Below, piece after piece: positions 47,068 to 55,321 of a DNA stretch of 64,000 nucleotides. Position 1 is the stretch's first letter. Every line of letters starts with the position of its first letter. Source of the stretch: Flavobacteriaceae bacterium MAR_2009_75 (GTDB taxonomy: Bacteria; Bacteroidota; Bacteroidia; Flavobacteriales; Flavobacteriaceae); NCBI GenBank assembly GCA_002813285.1, contig PHTZ01000001.1, positions 1,301,501-1,365,500 of the forward strand. Reading direction: 5' to 3'. A program made the translations under genes and the position numbers. Below the pieces are notes generated by a model that was not told the DNA's origin, did no database searches, and saw only the letters and a program-made list of their open reading frames with translations.

Positions 47068-47081
47068 TTTATACGTATAAA
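47068..47081. promoter_or_regulatory. 14-bp palindrome upstream of the adhesin operon
   Basis: TTTATACGTATAAA is a perfect palindrome between fabD and the secreted protein gene, about 140 bp upstream of the latter. It could be an operator. No T-run suitable for a fabD terminator follows it. No -7 box was found beside it. Confidence 0.3.
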
Positions 47082-47084
47082 ACC

Positions 47085-47972
47085 CTACTTTGGGATATCT
47101 GCTGAACGACTTTCTATGCCTTTTACAATTTTTCTTACCAAACCTTGCAAGACCTTGCCTGGCCCGACCTCAATAAATTCTTTTGCGCCATCTTTAACCA
47201 TATTCTCTACACTTTGTGTCCACTTAACGGGAGCGGTCAACTGAGAAATCAAATTTTTCTTTATTTCCGAGGAATCATTTACCGCGGTAGTCGTTACGTT
47301 TTGATACACGGCACATTGGGGTGTGCCAAATGCAGTATTCTCTATGGCGGCAGCCAGTTCTTCTCGTGCGGGCTCCATTAAAGGCGAATGAAACGCGCCC
47401 CCCACGGGAAGCACCAAAGCTCTTCTTGCCCCAGCTTCCTTCATTTTTTCACAGGCCGCTTCAATTGCCGGTACTTCACCTGAAATAACCAACTGACCAG
47501 GGCAATTGTAGTTGGCGGCAACTACGATACCCGGAGTTTCTTCACATATCTTTTCAACAACCTCATCAGCCAAACCTAAAACGGCAGCCATCGTGCTGGG
47601 TTGAATCTCACATGCTTTCTGCATCGCCAGAGCCCGCTGCGAAACCAGTTTTAGACCATCTTCAAAATTCAGGGTACCATTGGCCACCAGTGCAGAAAAC
47701 TCACCAAGCGAATGACCCGCTACCATATCAGGTTTGAAATCGGCCCCCAATACCTTACTAAGAATCACAGAATGTAAAAAAATAGCCGGTTGGGTTACCT
47801 TAGTCTGCTTCAAGTCTTCCGCAGTACCCTCGAACATGATATCGGTAATCGAAAAGCCGAGAATGTCGTTCGCTTGTTCAAATAACTCTTTTGCAACAGG
47901 GTACTCGTTGTAAAGGTCTAGCCCCATACCAACGAATTGAGCACCTTGACCAGGAAATATATATGCGTTCAT
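47085..47972 (-). CDS. fabD: Malonyl-CoA:acyl-carrier-protein transacylase
   Basis: A 295-residue cytoplasmic enzyme that loads malonyl groups onto ACP for fatty-acid synthesis. It begins AYIFPGQGAQFVGMG (oxyanion-loop GQGxQ), has the nucleophile Ser88 in GHSLGEFSA, the conserved arginine in SQRALAMQ, and the catalytic His195 in GGAFHSPLM. The length is that of the family. A -7-like TATTTTTG on the minus strand (complement of 47995-48002) lies about 25 bp before the ATG. No other fatty-acid genes are adjacent. Confidence 0.97.
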   Translation of the reverse strand: MNAYIFPGQGAQFVGMGLDLYNEYPVAKELFEQANDILGFSITDIMFEGTAEDLKQTKVTQPAIFLHSVILSKVLGADFKPDMVAGHSLGEFSALVANGTLNFEDGLKLVSQRALAMQKACEIQPSTMAAVLGLADEVVEKICEETPGIVVAANYNCPGQLVISGEVPAIEAACEKMKEAGARRALVLPVGGAFHSPLMEPAREELAAAIENTAFGTPQCAVYQNVTTTAVNDSSEIKKNLISQLTAPVKWTQSVENMVKDGAKEFIEVGPGKVLQGLVRKIVKGIESRSADIPK

Positions 47973-47994
47973 CTTCTTATTTTTTAAAACGCGA

Positions 47995-48002
47995 CAAAAA
48001 TA
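47995..48002 (-). promoter_or_regulatory. Candidate -7 box for fabD
   Basis: The complement reads TATTTTTG, fitting TAnnTTTG, about 25 bp upstream of the fabD start. I see no convincing TTG at -33, so it is a weak call. Confidence 0.3.
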
Positions 48003-48079
48003 CTAAAATAGTTTGCAGGGCGATGAAAGTATTAAAACTTATACCCTTCGGCAGTTGAGCAATCGGTGTTTTCTAAGTA

Positions 48080-48592
48080 TTATTGCTCCTTGAACCAGCC
48101 TGAATAGATAACATAGTTATCGGCGATACGGTCAATTTCACCTGAGCTCAATTCAGCACTTATGTCTTTAATTTTCTTGGCGGGCATACCGGCAAAGATA
48201 CTTCCAGAAGGCACGTGCGTGCCTTTGGTAACTACCGCACCCGCTGCGATAATGCTGTTGCTCTCAACGATGCAATCATCCATAACAATGCTTCCCATAC
48301 CGATAAGCACGTTATCTTTAATGGTACAACCATGAACTATGGCGTTGTGCCCAATCGATACGTTATTACCGATATTGGTCGGTGATTTTTGATAGGTACA
48401 GTGTATAACCGCTCCATCTTGAACATTCACCTTATCACCCATTTTAATATAATGAACATCTCCTCTTAATACTGCATTGAACCATACACTACATTGGTCG
48501 CCCATTTCTACCTCTCCGACTATGGTAGCATTTTCAGCTATAAAACAATCTTCTCCTATTATAGGGCTTTTGCCATTTACAGATTTAATCAT
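48080..48592 (-). CDS. Gamma-carbonic-anhydrase-like left-handed beta-helix protein (YrdA type)
   Basis: A 170-residue hexapeptide-repeat protein expected to form a trimer. The metal-binding histidines are His64 (AVIHCTY), His82 and His87 (SIGHNAIVHGC), as in gamma-class carbonic anhydrases and YrdA. The repeats run from about residue 12 to 135 and are followed by a C-terminal helix. Carbonic anhydrase activity is uncertain in this subgroup, because the catalytic glutamates of the archaeal enzyme are often missing. It starts 30 bp after the response regulator gene and may be co-transcribed with it. Confidence 0.92.
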   Translation of the reverse strand: MIKSVNGKSPIIGEDCFIAENATIVGEVEMGDQCSVWFNAVLRGDVHYIKMGDKVNVQDGAVIHCTYQKSPTNIGNNVSIGHNAIVHGCTIKDNVLIGMGSIVMDDCIVESNSIIAAGAVVTKGTHVPSGSIFAGMPAKKIKDISAELSSGEIDRIADNYVIYSGWFKEQ

Positions 48593-48622
48593 AATCTCAA
48601 CTCTAATTTTATATGACCCTAT

Positions 48623-49351
48623 TTAAAAGTAGGCCAAAAGTTCTTTCTTCTTTGAAGCCGATACCAAAAGCTCTTTGCCATTACTCACAACAACGCTACC
48701 CCCTTTGCCTTTTCTATACTTTACCACTTCATTCACATTTACCAGATACGATTTATGAATTCGTGCAAACGTATAGGTAGAAAGGGCTTCTTCAAAATAT
48801 TTCAAAGTTTTGCTAACCAAAATTTTCTTGTTCTCTAAAAAAATATCGGTATAATTATCATCTGCCTTACAATAAAGAATATCGGCTACATTCAATACCT
48901 GAAAGCCATCTTGCTGCGGTATCGTTATTTTTCCGTTTACAGATTTGAACTTGGGCCGCAGCACGGTATCTTCAAGGTCATTTTCTTTCTCTTTAACCTC
49001 AACAACATATTCTACCGCCTTGATCAATTCATCGATATTAATTGGTTTGGTCAAATAATATGCCGCATGGTGATTGAGCGCATCTTTGGCATAGTGGTCA
49101 TATGCGGTCACAAATACCGTCTCAAAAGTGCGGTCAGGAACTTTATCCAAAAGGTCGAATGCATTGCCAAAAGGCATTTCAACATCTAAAAACACTAAAT
49201 CTAGCTGGTGCTTATCAATCAGTTCAAGCCCTTTTTGAATAGAATCAGCCTCACCCAACAACTCTACGTTTGGGCAATATTTAGTCAGATAATTACGTAA
49301 GATTTCTCGACTGTTAACCTCATCTTCTACTAGTATCGCTTTCAGTTTCAT
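48623..49351 (-). CDS. LytTR-family response regulator
   Basis: A 242-residue regulator with a receiver domain (1-120; acidic pocket Glu9-Asp10, phospho-acceptor Asp56 in LVFLDVEMP, and Lys in YLTKPI) and a C-terminal LytTR DNA-binding domain (about 140-240; ILYCKADDNYTDIFLENK, FARIHKSYLVNVNEV). Its ATG overlaps the stop of the histidine kinase gene by 4 bp (ATGA), so the two are a coupled pair. LytTR regulators bind pairs of short direct repeats; I did not identify such a site here. Confidence 0.95.
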   Translation of the reverse strand: MKLKAILVEDEVNSREILRNYLTKYCPNVELLGEADSIQKGLELIDKHQLDLVFLDVEMPFGNAFDLLDKVPDRTFETVFVTAYDHYAKDALNHHAAYYLTKPINIDELIKAVEYVVEVKEKENDLEDTVLRPKFKSVNGKITIPQQDGFQVLNVADILYCKADDNYTDIFLENKKILVSKTLKYFEEALSTYTFARIHKSYLVNVNEVVKYRKGKGGSVVVSNGKELLVSASKKKELLAYF

Positions 49352-51300
49352 TGCTCTATTTTTAGCATTGACCTAGTCTTTTTCAATGTAAAGACCACCT
49401 TGGTACCCGACCCATCAGTTTTTAAATCAGAAATCAGTACATCAAGCTTATCTTTATACATATCATTCAATATGGCAATCCGTTTTTTAATGTTGCCCAT
49501 GCCTTTTGATTTTTGTTTTCGTTGATTTTGGGTTTTCAGCTCAGCCGATTTCTTGCGCCCGATTCCGTTATCGGAAATAGTTATAACTACGGAGCTCCCA
49601 TTTCTTTGTTCTATATCAATATGTAAAAATCCCTTTTTTTCTTTGTATCGAAGTCCGTGCCAAATGGCATTTTCAATATAGGGCTGTAATAACATAGGTG
49701 GAATTTGAAACGCTTCAACATTTGTTGCCTCGCCAATATTCACCTTAAAATCAAATTTTTCAGGAAACCTTGAATGTTCCAATTTTAGATACAAACGGAG
49801 TAGTTCTATTTCTTTTGTCAGCGGTATAAAGTCTTCCTCAGAATTTTCTAGCACCGACCTCATCAGCGTAGAAAACTCGCTAAGATACCTATTGGCGCTA
49901 CGCTCGTCACTCTTTGCAATATAATTATTGACCGAGTTCAGGGCATTAAATATAAAGTGCGGATTCATTTGTGAGCGTAGCGATTTTAGGGCCAACAAGT
50001 TATTGGCCAGCTTTTGCTGTTGATTGCTACGATAGAAAAAGAAAGTGGCCAAACCCAAGAATATCATAACCAAAATAAGAGAGTAGATGACCCACTTCTG
50101 TCTTTTATTGGTTTCTTGAACCAGTTCTTGTTCGGTACGTGCTAGGTCATATTTGCTCTGCGAGAGTTCTCGTTCTTGCTCTAAACCTGATATACGGCTT
50201 TGCTTGGCCGATATTTCTCGATTGAACCGGGCAGCCCGTGCTATTTCTTGTTCTTTACGAATGTACAACGTATCGACAAGCGCCACATAATCGCGATAGG
50301 TTTCAAAAGCCTTTGTATACTCTCCTTTAAACTCGAAAACCTCTGAAAGTTTACGGGTCGCATCTTTTTGAACCACCACATCATCATCAGAGCCGGCCTG
50401 TTCTATACTTTCTTTAAGATATGGTATGGCCTCGTCGTATTTGTCTTGGGCGATATAGGCATTGGCAATTTTATAATTGATTCTTTGGGCCGTAATCGAA
50501 TCGGACTTCGAAATATTTTGCTGACGGACAGCCCTTTTTTTTGGTAAATTGTTTAGCTCGCCCAAACTCTCTTTACGCAATTCTATTTCGGCCCCGTATT
50601 CATTTTTTTGATTGTAATAATCCGCTACTTTTTCTTTTTCTTGAAGTGCCCTTTCCGGTGGTAGACTTTTAGATAGTTGTAGCGAACTGTTGTAATAAGC
50701 ATCGGCTTCAACAAGTTTATCACTCTCGGCATAGGTATCTGCAATTTTAGAATTTAAATCTGCTAATTTGGGTGTAATTTGGTTCATGCGCGCCAACTTA
50801 GCCCCTTCTTCATAAAAGGCAACCGCCCTTTCATACTGCGTTAAACCTTTATAAGCATCGCCTAATGTCTCATAGAGACTCACTTTCTGATACGGAATCA
50901 AGTTTTTTATTTTTAATAAGGGCGAGAGTACGGTCTCCGCTTCTGAAAACTGTTCGTTTTGAATATAAGTTTGCCCAAGCAACAATGTTGTTTTAGAGGT
51001 CTTGTTCGCCTCTAACGCATCTTCGTAGTTGGTAATCGCCAAGTCGTATTGTTGGTGATATTGATATACTTCACCAAGAACTGTAAGCGATTCAGCTAAT
51101 CTTTCTTTATCGGCAGCTTTACCCAGCTCAGCAATAGATTGGGCAACAAAATCTATACTTCGTTCAATATTTTCCTTTTTATAAAAATGAGCAGAATCTA
51201 GGTGAGACTGATGCATAGACGCTTGCTTGCCACGTGATTGCGCAAAGCCGACGGTGCCAGTGACCAAAAATAAAATCAATATGTAGCGGTGTACGAACAT
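49348..51300 (-). CDS. TPR-containing LytS-type sensor histidine kinase
   Basis: A 650-residue sensor with a signal peptide (TVGFAQ, residue 21), an N-terminal periplasmic array of tetratricopeptide repeats (about 35-345), a coiled coil (about 345-400), one transmembrane helix (403-424) and a cytoplasmic His_kinase domain. The phospho-accepting His448 is in MNPHFIFNALNS, and the ATPase has ENAIWHG (543-549) and DNGIGRKKS (577-585). The TPR array may sense protein or peptide ligands or envelope state. It is coupled to the LytTR regulator. The large intergenic space upstream (270 bp) shows no clear promoter motif. Confidence 0.93.
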   Translation of the reverse strand: MFVHRYILILFLVTGTVGFAQSRGKQASMHQSHLDSAHFYKKENIERSIDFVAQSIAELGKAADKERLAESLTVLGEVYQYHQQYDLAITNYEDALEANKTSKTTLLLGQTYIQNEQFSEAETVLSPLLKIKNLIPYQKVSLYETLGDAYKGLTQYERAVAFYEEGAKLARMNQITPKLADLNSKIADTYAESDKLVEADAYYNSSLQLSKSLPPERALQEKEKVADYYNQKNEYGAEIELRKESLGELNNLPKKRAVRQQNISKSDSITAQRINYKIANAYIAQDKYDEAIPYLKESIEQAGSDDDVVVQKDATRKLSEVFEFKGEYTKAFETYRDYVALVDTLYIRKEQEIARAARFNREISAKQSRISGLEQERELSQSKYDLARTEQELVQETNKRQKWVIYSLILVMIFLGLATFFFYRSNQQQKLANNLLALKSLRSQMNPHFIFNALNSVNNYIAKSDERSANRYLSEFSTLMRSVLENSEEDFIPLTKEIELLRLYLKLEHSRFPEKFDFKVNIGEATNVEAFQIPPMLLQPYIENAIWHGLRYKEKKGFLHIDIEQRNGSSVVITISDNGIGRKKSAELKTQNQRKQKSKGMGNIKKRIAILNDMYKDKLDVLISDLKTDGSGTKVVFTLKKTRSMLKIEQ

Positions 51301-51570
51301 ACGAACGATTGTAATGTAAACTTAGATGAATTATATGATTCAAAAAAATGCCTGTTTGACTACAGCCCCTATAAAGACTACCATTCTTAGGCTTTCACTA
51401 AACCATATTGCCAGTTGCCTTACCTAAAGTACCATTTTACTCATTCTCTATTTTTTCTGAGGGAAGTCGAAACTAGTTTTACCCCAGTATATTCATTAAA
51501 AGAATTATTAATCGCTTCTTGAAGGATTCATTTCATCTTATATCCAACAGGAAAACTCAAAACAAAACAT

Positions 51571-52755
51571 ATGAAAACCAAAAGACTGATTTTTTCAGGA
51601 ATGTTATTGGCCTTTACCGTAACAATCTACAGCTGTGAATTCAAAAGGGAAGGAAATAGTGCCAAACCTTTATTTGCCGAGGTAATACACGAAAAAGACA
51701 AAGAAATTGAACCTAAGAAAAATACGGTACAGATTGCTTTGTTGTTAGATACCAGTAATAGTATGGATGGGTTAATCAACCAAGCGAAGGCACAACTCTG
51801 GGATGTAGTGAACAAGTTCACCCATGCCAAATGTGGTGACGATTCTCGGCCCGATTTACAAATTGCACTTTACCAATATGGCAACGACAACCTTTCTTAC
51901 CGTGAGGGATATGTTCAGCAAGTACTCAATTTTACCGGAGACCTTGATGAAATTTCAGAAAAACTTTTCTCTTTGACCACCAACGGAGGTGAAGAGTTTT
52001 GCGGTACCGTCATTCATAAATCATTACGACAATTGAATTGGGCTAAAAATCCGGATAATCTCAAGATGATTTTCATAGCCGGAAACGAACCTTTTACACA
52101 AGGGGAAACCCATTATAAAGATGCCGCGTCTAATGCAAAAGAGAAGGATGTTATCGTAAATACCATTTTTTGCGGTAACTACGAACAAGGTATTCATGGT
52201 AAATGGAAAGAAGGAGCGCTTCTCGCAGGCGGAGACTACATGGCCATAGACCATAATCGTGAAATCGTTCATGTAAACACACCCTATGACGAAGCCATTA
52301 TCGATTATAACACCAAGCTTAACGACACTTACGTTTCTTATGGAAGTCAAGGAAACTTAAAAAAAGAAAAGCAGGCCGCTCAAGATTATAACGCTGCAGA
52401 ACTTCAAGAAGTTGTTGTGGTAAAAAGGGCCGTAAGCAAAAGCTCTCGCTTGTACAACAACAAAGATTGGGATTTGGTCGATGCCTCCGATGAAGAAGAT
52501 TTTAATGTAGGTTCGGTCGAAAAGAAAGATTTGCCCAAAGAACTTAGAAACAAGTCTCCTAAAGAAATTGAGGCCTACGTCTCAGAAAAAAAAGAAGAAC
52601 GTGCCCAAATTCAAAAGAAGATAAAAGAACTAAACAAGAAAAGAGTAAAATACATCGCAGACAATCAAGATAAAAATGAAACTGGCGAGCTCGAAAATGC
52701 CATGATCAATGCCATTAAAAAGCAGGCAGAAGAAAAAAATTATCGCTGGGACTAA
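51571..52755 (+). CDS. VWA-domain lipoprotein
   Basis: A 394-residue lipoprotein (TIYSC, Cys22). The von Willebrand A domain (about 52-245) has a complete MIDAS start, Asp60-Thr-Ser62-Asn-Ser64 in LLLDTSNSM, so it can coordinate a divalent metal and bind protein partners. The C-terminal region (about 270-394) is highly charged and largely helical, with KKEERAQIQKKIKELNKKR, and may be a coiled coil. No enzymatic motif was recognised. It is divergent from the sensor kinase and convergent with a PorP/SprF gene, and is followed by a strong terminator. Confidence 0.87.
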   Translation: MKTKRLIFSGMLLAFTVTIYSCEFKREGNSAKPLFAEVIHEKDKEIEPKKNTVQIALLLDTSNSMDGLINQAKAQLWDVVNKFTHAKCGDDSRPDLQIALYQYGNDNLSYREGYVQQVLNFTGDLDEISEKLFSLTTNGGEEFCGTVIHKSLRQLNWAKNPDNLKMIFIAGNEPFTQGETHYKDAASNAKEKDVIVNTIFCGNYEQGIHGKWKEGALLAGGDYMAIDHNREIVHVNTPYDEAIIDYNTKLNDTYVSYGSQGNLKKEKQAAQDYNAAELQEVVVVKRAVSKSSRLYNNKDWDLVDASDEEDFNVGSVEKKDLPKELRNKSPKEIEAYVSEKKEERAQIQKKIKELNKKRVKYIADNQDKNETGELENAMINAIKKQAEEKNYRWD

Positions 52756-52777
52756 TTTGTTGTTAAAGATAGAAATT

Positions 52778-52814
52778 AAACGCTTTGGGCCAACTTTGGG
52801 CCAAAGCGTTTTTT
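52778..52814 (+). terminator. Intrinsic terminator after the VWA gene
   Basis: An 11-bp stem AAACGCTTTGG (52778-52788) pairs with CCAAAGCGTTT (52801-52811) and runs into a T-tract. It also overlaps the end of the convergent PorP/SprF gene, so it may act in both directions, though the T-run on the other strand is short. Confidence 0.82.
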
Positions 52815-53826
52815 ATTGTGCAGCAGGGCAATAGCAATCGTACTTTCTTTCTGATTGACCAAAATCATAACCAATGGTAATCTGATGAAAACCACCGCTA
52901 TCAAAACGAATATCACCTGATTGGTACGAATAGTTATACGAAACCATAAAGTTCTTGATATTGGCACCAACAATGGGTGTAAACAGTTGCAAACGCTGCT
53001 CACCGAAACTATCGTCGGTTACAAAAGAAGTTCCGTCAAGACTTCTTCGGTACGACAGGCCACCCCAAATTCGTCCGAAATCTACGTCTTTATATACCTT
53101 GGCATTGAAATCAATTGTTTTCTCGGCAGTAAAATCGGTCATTTGAAAAAGTACGGAAGGTTCGTATTGCCATTCTTGTTTTCCAAAAACATATCCAGCG
53201 GAAATCAGATATCTTCTTAGGTTATCGATAACCGGTATATTGTCGTTACCCTTTCCATATCGATATAAATTACGATCACTTGCCAAAAGGTTATTGATGG
53301 CGAAATGTGCATAGAATTCCATAAGGTTATAAGATAGTCCCAAATCCATATTAAAATAGCCTTCACTCAATTTAGTTCCCGCTATCGCGTCATCGGGTTG
53401 CACTGAACGAAACTCCGATTCATCTAAACTGCTCTGTAAATAGGTCGGGCTCAAACCAAAAGAGACTTGGTTCAAATATCGGGCATCGCCACCTAACTTT
53501 AAATGGTGGGCATAGGTCAGTTTCAATCCTGTTTGTGCGTGGTAACCGTTGGCATCATTAAAGAAAATAGCGCCAATACCACTATTGCTCTCCCCTATTC
53601 TAAAATTCGCATTTAATGTCTGTAGGTTAGGGGCATCTTCTACACTGAACCATTGCATTCTTGCGGTAGCCCTTATTTTACCACCTTCACTGATACCGGC
53701 CATTGACGGGTAGACCAAATAATAGTTGTCCGCCAGATAATCAAAATATACCGGTATACCCTCTTGCGCATTAGTTTGAAATGCGAACAAAAGGGAAACG
53801 AGCAACAATAATAAACGATGTTTCAT
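52813..53826 (-). CDS. PorP/SprF-family type IX secretion membrane protein
   Basis: A 337-residue outer-membrane protein with a signal peptide (FQTNAQ, residue 21). It has the family features YFDYLADNYYLVYPSMAGISEGGKI in outline, NANFRIGESNSGIGAIFFND, and a C-terminal GFHQITIGYDFG strand. Unlike the copy at 42258-43247, it stands alone, with no adjacent protein carrying a type B sorting domain, so its partner must be elsewhere. The C terminus is extended past the barrel by a short Cys-containing tail (YDCYCPAAQ). Confidence 0.88.
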   Translation of the reverse strand: MKHRLLLLLVSLLFAFQTNAQEGIPVYFDYLADNYYLVYPSMAGISEGGKIRATARMQWFSVEDAPNLQTLNANFRIGESNSGIGAIFFNDANGYHAQTGLKLTYAHHLKLGGDARYLNQVSFGLSPTYLQSSLDESEFRSVQPDDAIAGTKLSEGYFNMDLGLSYNLMEFYAHFAINNLLASDRNLYRYGKGNDNIPVIDNLRRYLISAGYVFGKQEWQYEPSVLFQMTDFTAEKTIDFNAKVYKDVDFGRIWGGLSYRRSLDGTSFVTDDSFGEQRLQLFTPIVGANIKNFMVSYNYSYQSGDIRFDSGGFHQITIGYDFGQSERKYDCYCPAAQ

Positions 53827-53993
53827 TTACGTAAGGTATGGCTGGGTATAGAGAATCGACTAAACTTATGGTATAACGGATGAAATACCACAATATTATG
53901 TATCAACAACATAGCTCTACAAGTTACTATGGGAAGACTTGCGATGCCAAGTGAAAAAATTGCAATAATAAACAATCAATACCCGCTATGAAA

Positions 53994-54024
53994 TTGAACC
54001 TGATCTTTTAATATCGTATTTTTG
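53994..54024 (+). promoter_or_regulatory. Bacteroidetes-type promoter of the nfu gene
   Basis: TTG (53994-53996) at -33 and TATTTTTG (54017-54024) at -7, with a 20-bp spacer, match the consensus TTTG-N19/20-TAnnTTTG. Transcription should start about 10 bp before the ATG at 54041, giving a very short leader. Confidence 0.75.
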
Positions 54025-54040
54025 ACACAAATAAATCGCG

Positions 54041-54946
54041 ATGAAAGAATACAATATTACCGTAGTAAATACGAATAACCCTAAGATACTTAAATTTGAG
54101 ACGAATCATCTCTTGACCAAGGGCAAGAACTACGAATTTAAAAATATTGACGAAGCCAAAATATCACCCTTGGCCCAACAGTTATTCTACCTTCCTTTCA
54201 TAAAGACGGTTTATATTTCAGGTAATTTCGTTGGATTAGAACGGTTTGATATTGTGGAGTGGGATGATGTTAAAGGCGAGGTGGCCCAACAGTTGGTAGA
54301 ATACCTGAATGCTGGTGAACCCATCGTAATCGAAGAAGAGACCAAACAAAAAGAGGCCATAACTGTATATGCTGAGGTTACCCCTAACCCAGCGGTTATG
54401 AAATTTGTAGCTAATAAGCGTATCGTGCCGGGTACTTTTGAATTTAAAAATATTGACGAAGCCAAAGATTCTCCATTGGCCAAAGAACTTTTTCAATTTC
54501 CGTTTGTAAAAGAAATATTCTTTGACTTGAACTATGTTTCGGTAACTAAATACGATGTGGCCGAATGGGACGATATTACCATGAGCTTACGTGAATTGGT
54601 TCGTGATTATCTGGCCGACGGTAAAGAAGTAGTTTCAGAAAATGCCACGGCACAGAGCCCTAACAGCAACGAAGCTGTATCGGCTACACCTAACCCTGAT
54701 TTAGACGACACTTCTCAACAAATCGTTGATATTCTTGAAGAATACGTAAAACCTGCCGTTGCTAGTGACGGCGGAAATATTTTGTTTCAATCTTACGAAG
54801 AAGAAACTAAGACCGTTAATGTTATCTTACAAGGCGCATGCAGCGGTTGCCCCTCATCTACTTTTACACTGAAAAATGGAATAGAGACGATGCTTAAGAA
54901 TATGATGGGTGACAAGGTTAACGAAGTTGTTGCCCTAAATGGCTAA
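54041..54946 (+). CDS. Nfu-type iron-sulfur cluster carrier with duplicated N-terminal domain
   Basis: A 301-residue cytoplasmic Fe-S scaffold/carrier protein. The C-terminal NifU-like domain (about 222-300) has the cluster-binding CxxC, Cys267 and Cys270 in GACSGCPSS. The N-terminal Nfu_N domain is present twice: residues 6-96 and 108-199 are clearly homologous, with FKNIDEAK, SPLA, LPF/FPF and EWDD in both. Most Nfu proteins carry one such domain. A 27-bp stretch of DNA is identical in the two copies (54134-54160 and 54440-54466). A good promoter lies directly upstream. Confidence 0.94.
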   Translation: MKEYNITVVNTNNPKILKFETNHLLTKGKNYEFKNIDEAKISPLAQQLFYLPFIKTVYISGNFVGLERFDIVEWDDVKGEVAQQLVEYLNAGEPIVIEEETKQKEAITVYAEVTPNPAVMKFVANKRIVPGTFEFKNIDEAKDSPLAKELFQFPFVKEIFFDLNYVSVTKYDVAEWDDITMSLRELVRDYLADGKEVVSENATAQSPNSNEAVSATPNPDLDDTSQQIVDILEEYVKPAVASDGGNILFQSYEEETKTVNVILQGACSGCPSSTFTLKNGIETMLKNMMGDKVNEVVALNG

Positions 54947-55025
54947 TGAATCCACATTTTGTGGGTTTCTGTTAATTTTCCATCTCATATTGCGTATCTT
55001 GAGATAAATCTAAAATTAAGCAATT

Positions 55026-55226
55026 ATGGCAGTTTTAAAAGTTATAGAGATATTGGCAAATTCTGATAAAAGTTGGGAAGATGCCGCAAATAATGCAGTA
55101 GCAGAAGCTTCAAAATCGGTTAAGAATATTAAGTCGGTTTATGTTAATGAACAGAGCGCTACCGTAAAAGATGGAAAAATGGACAACTTTCGAGTCAATG
55201 TAAAAATCACATTTGAAGTAAGATAA
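55026..55226 (+). CDS. Dodecin family protein
   Basis: A 66-residue small protein with the dodecin features [20 protein letters not shown] and [11 protein letters not shown], and a closing strand [11 protein letters not shown]. Dodecins form dodecameric shells that store FMN or riboflavin. It is monocistronic, 79 bp after the nfu gene, and followed by a clear intrinsic terminator. Confidence 0.93.
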   Translation: MAVLKVIEILANSDKSWEDAANNAVAEASKSVKNIKSVYVNEQSATVKDGKMDNFRVNVKITFEVR

Positions 55227-55253
55227 TCTCATTTCTTCAACAACTATATAAAT

Positions 55254-55286
55254 GGCGTCCTCTTTTTCAAAAAAGGACGCCTTTTT
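55254..55286 (+). terminator. Intrinsic terminator after dodecin
   Basis: GGCGTCCT (55254-55261) pairs with AGGACGCC (55274-55281), extended by a T/A-rich inner stem, and is followed by TTTTT. Confidence 0.87.
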
Positions 55287-55321
55287 ATTTCAACTCTTTT
55301 TCTTCTCAAAGTACAATTCAA

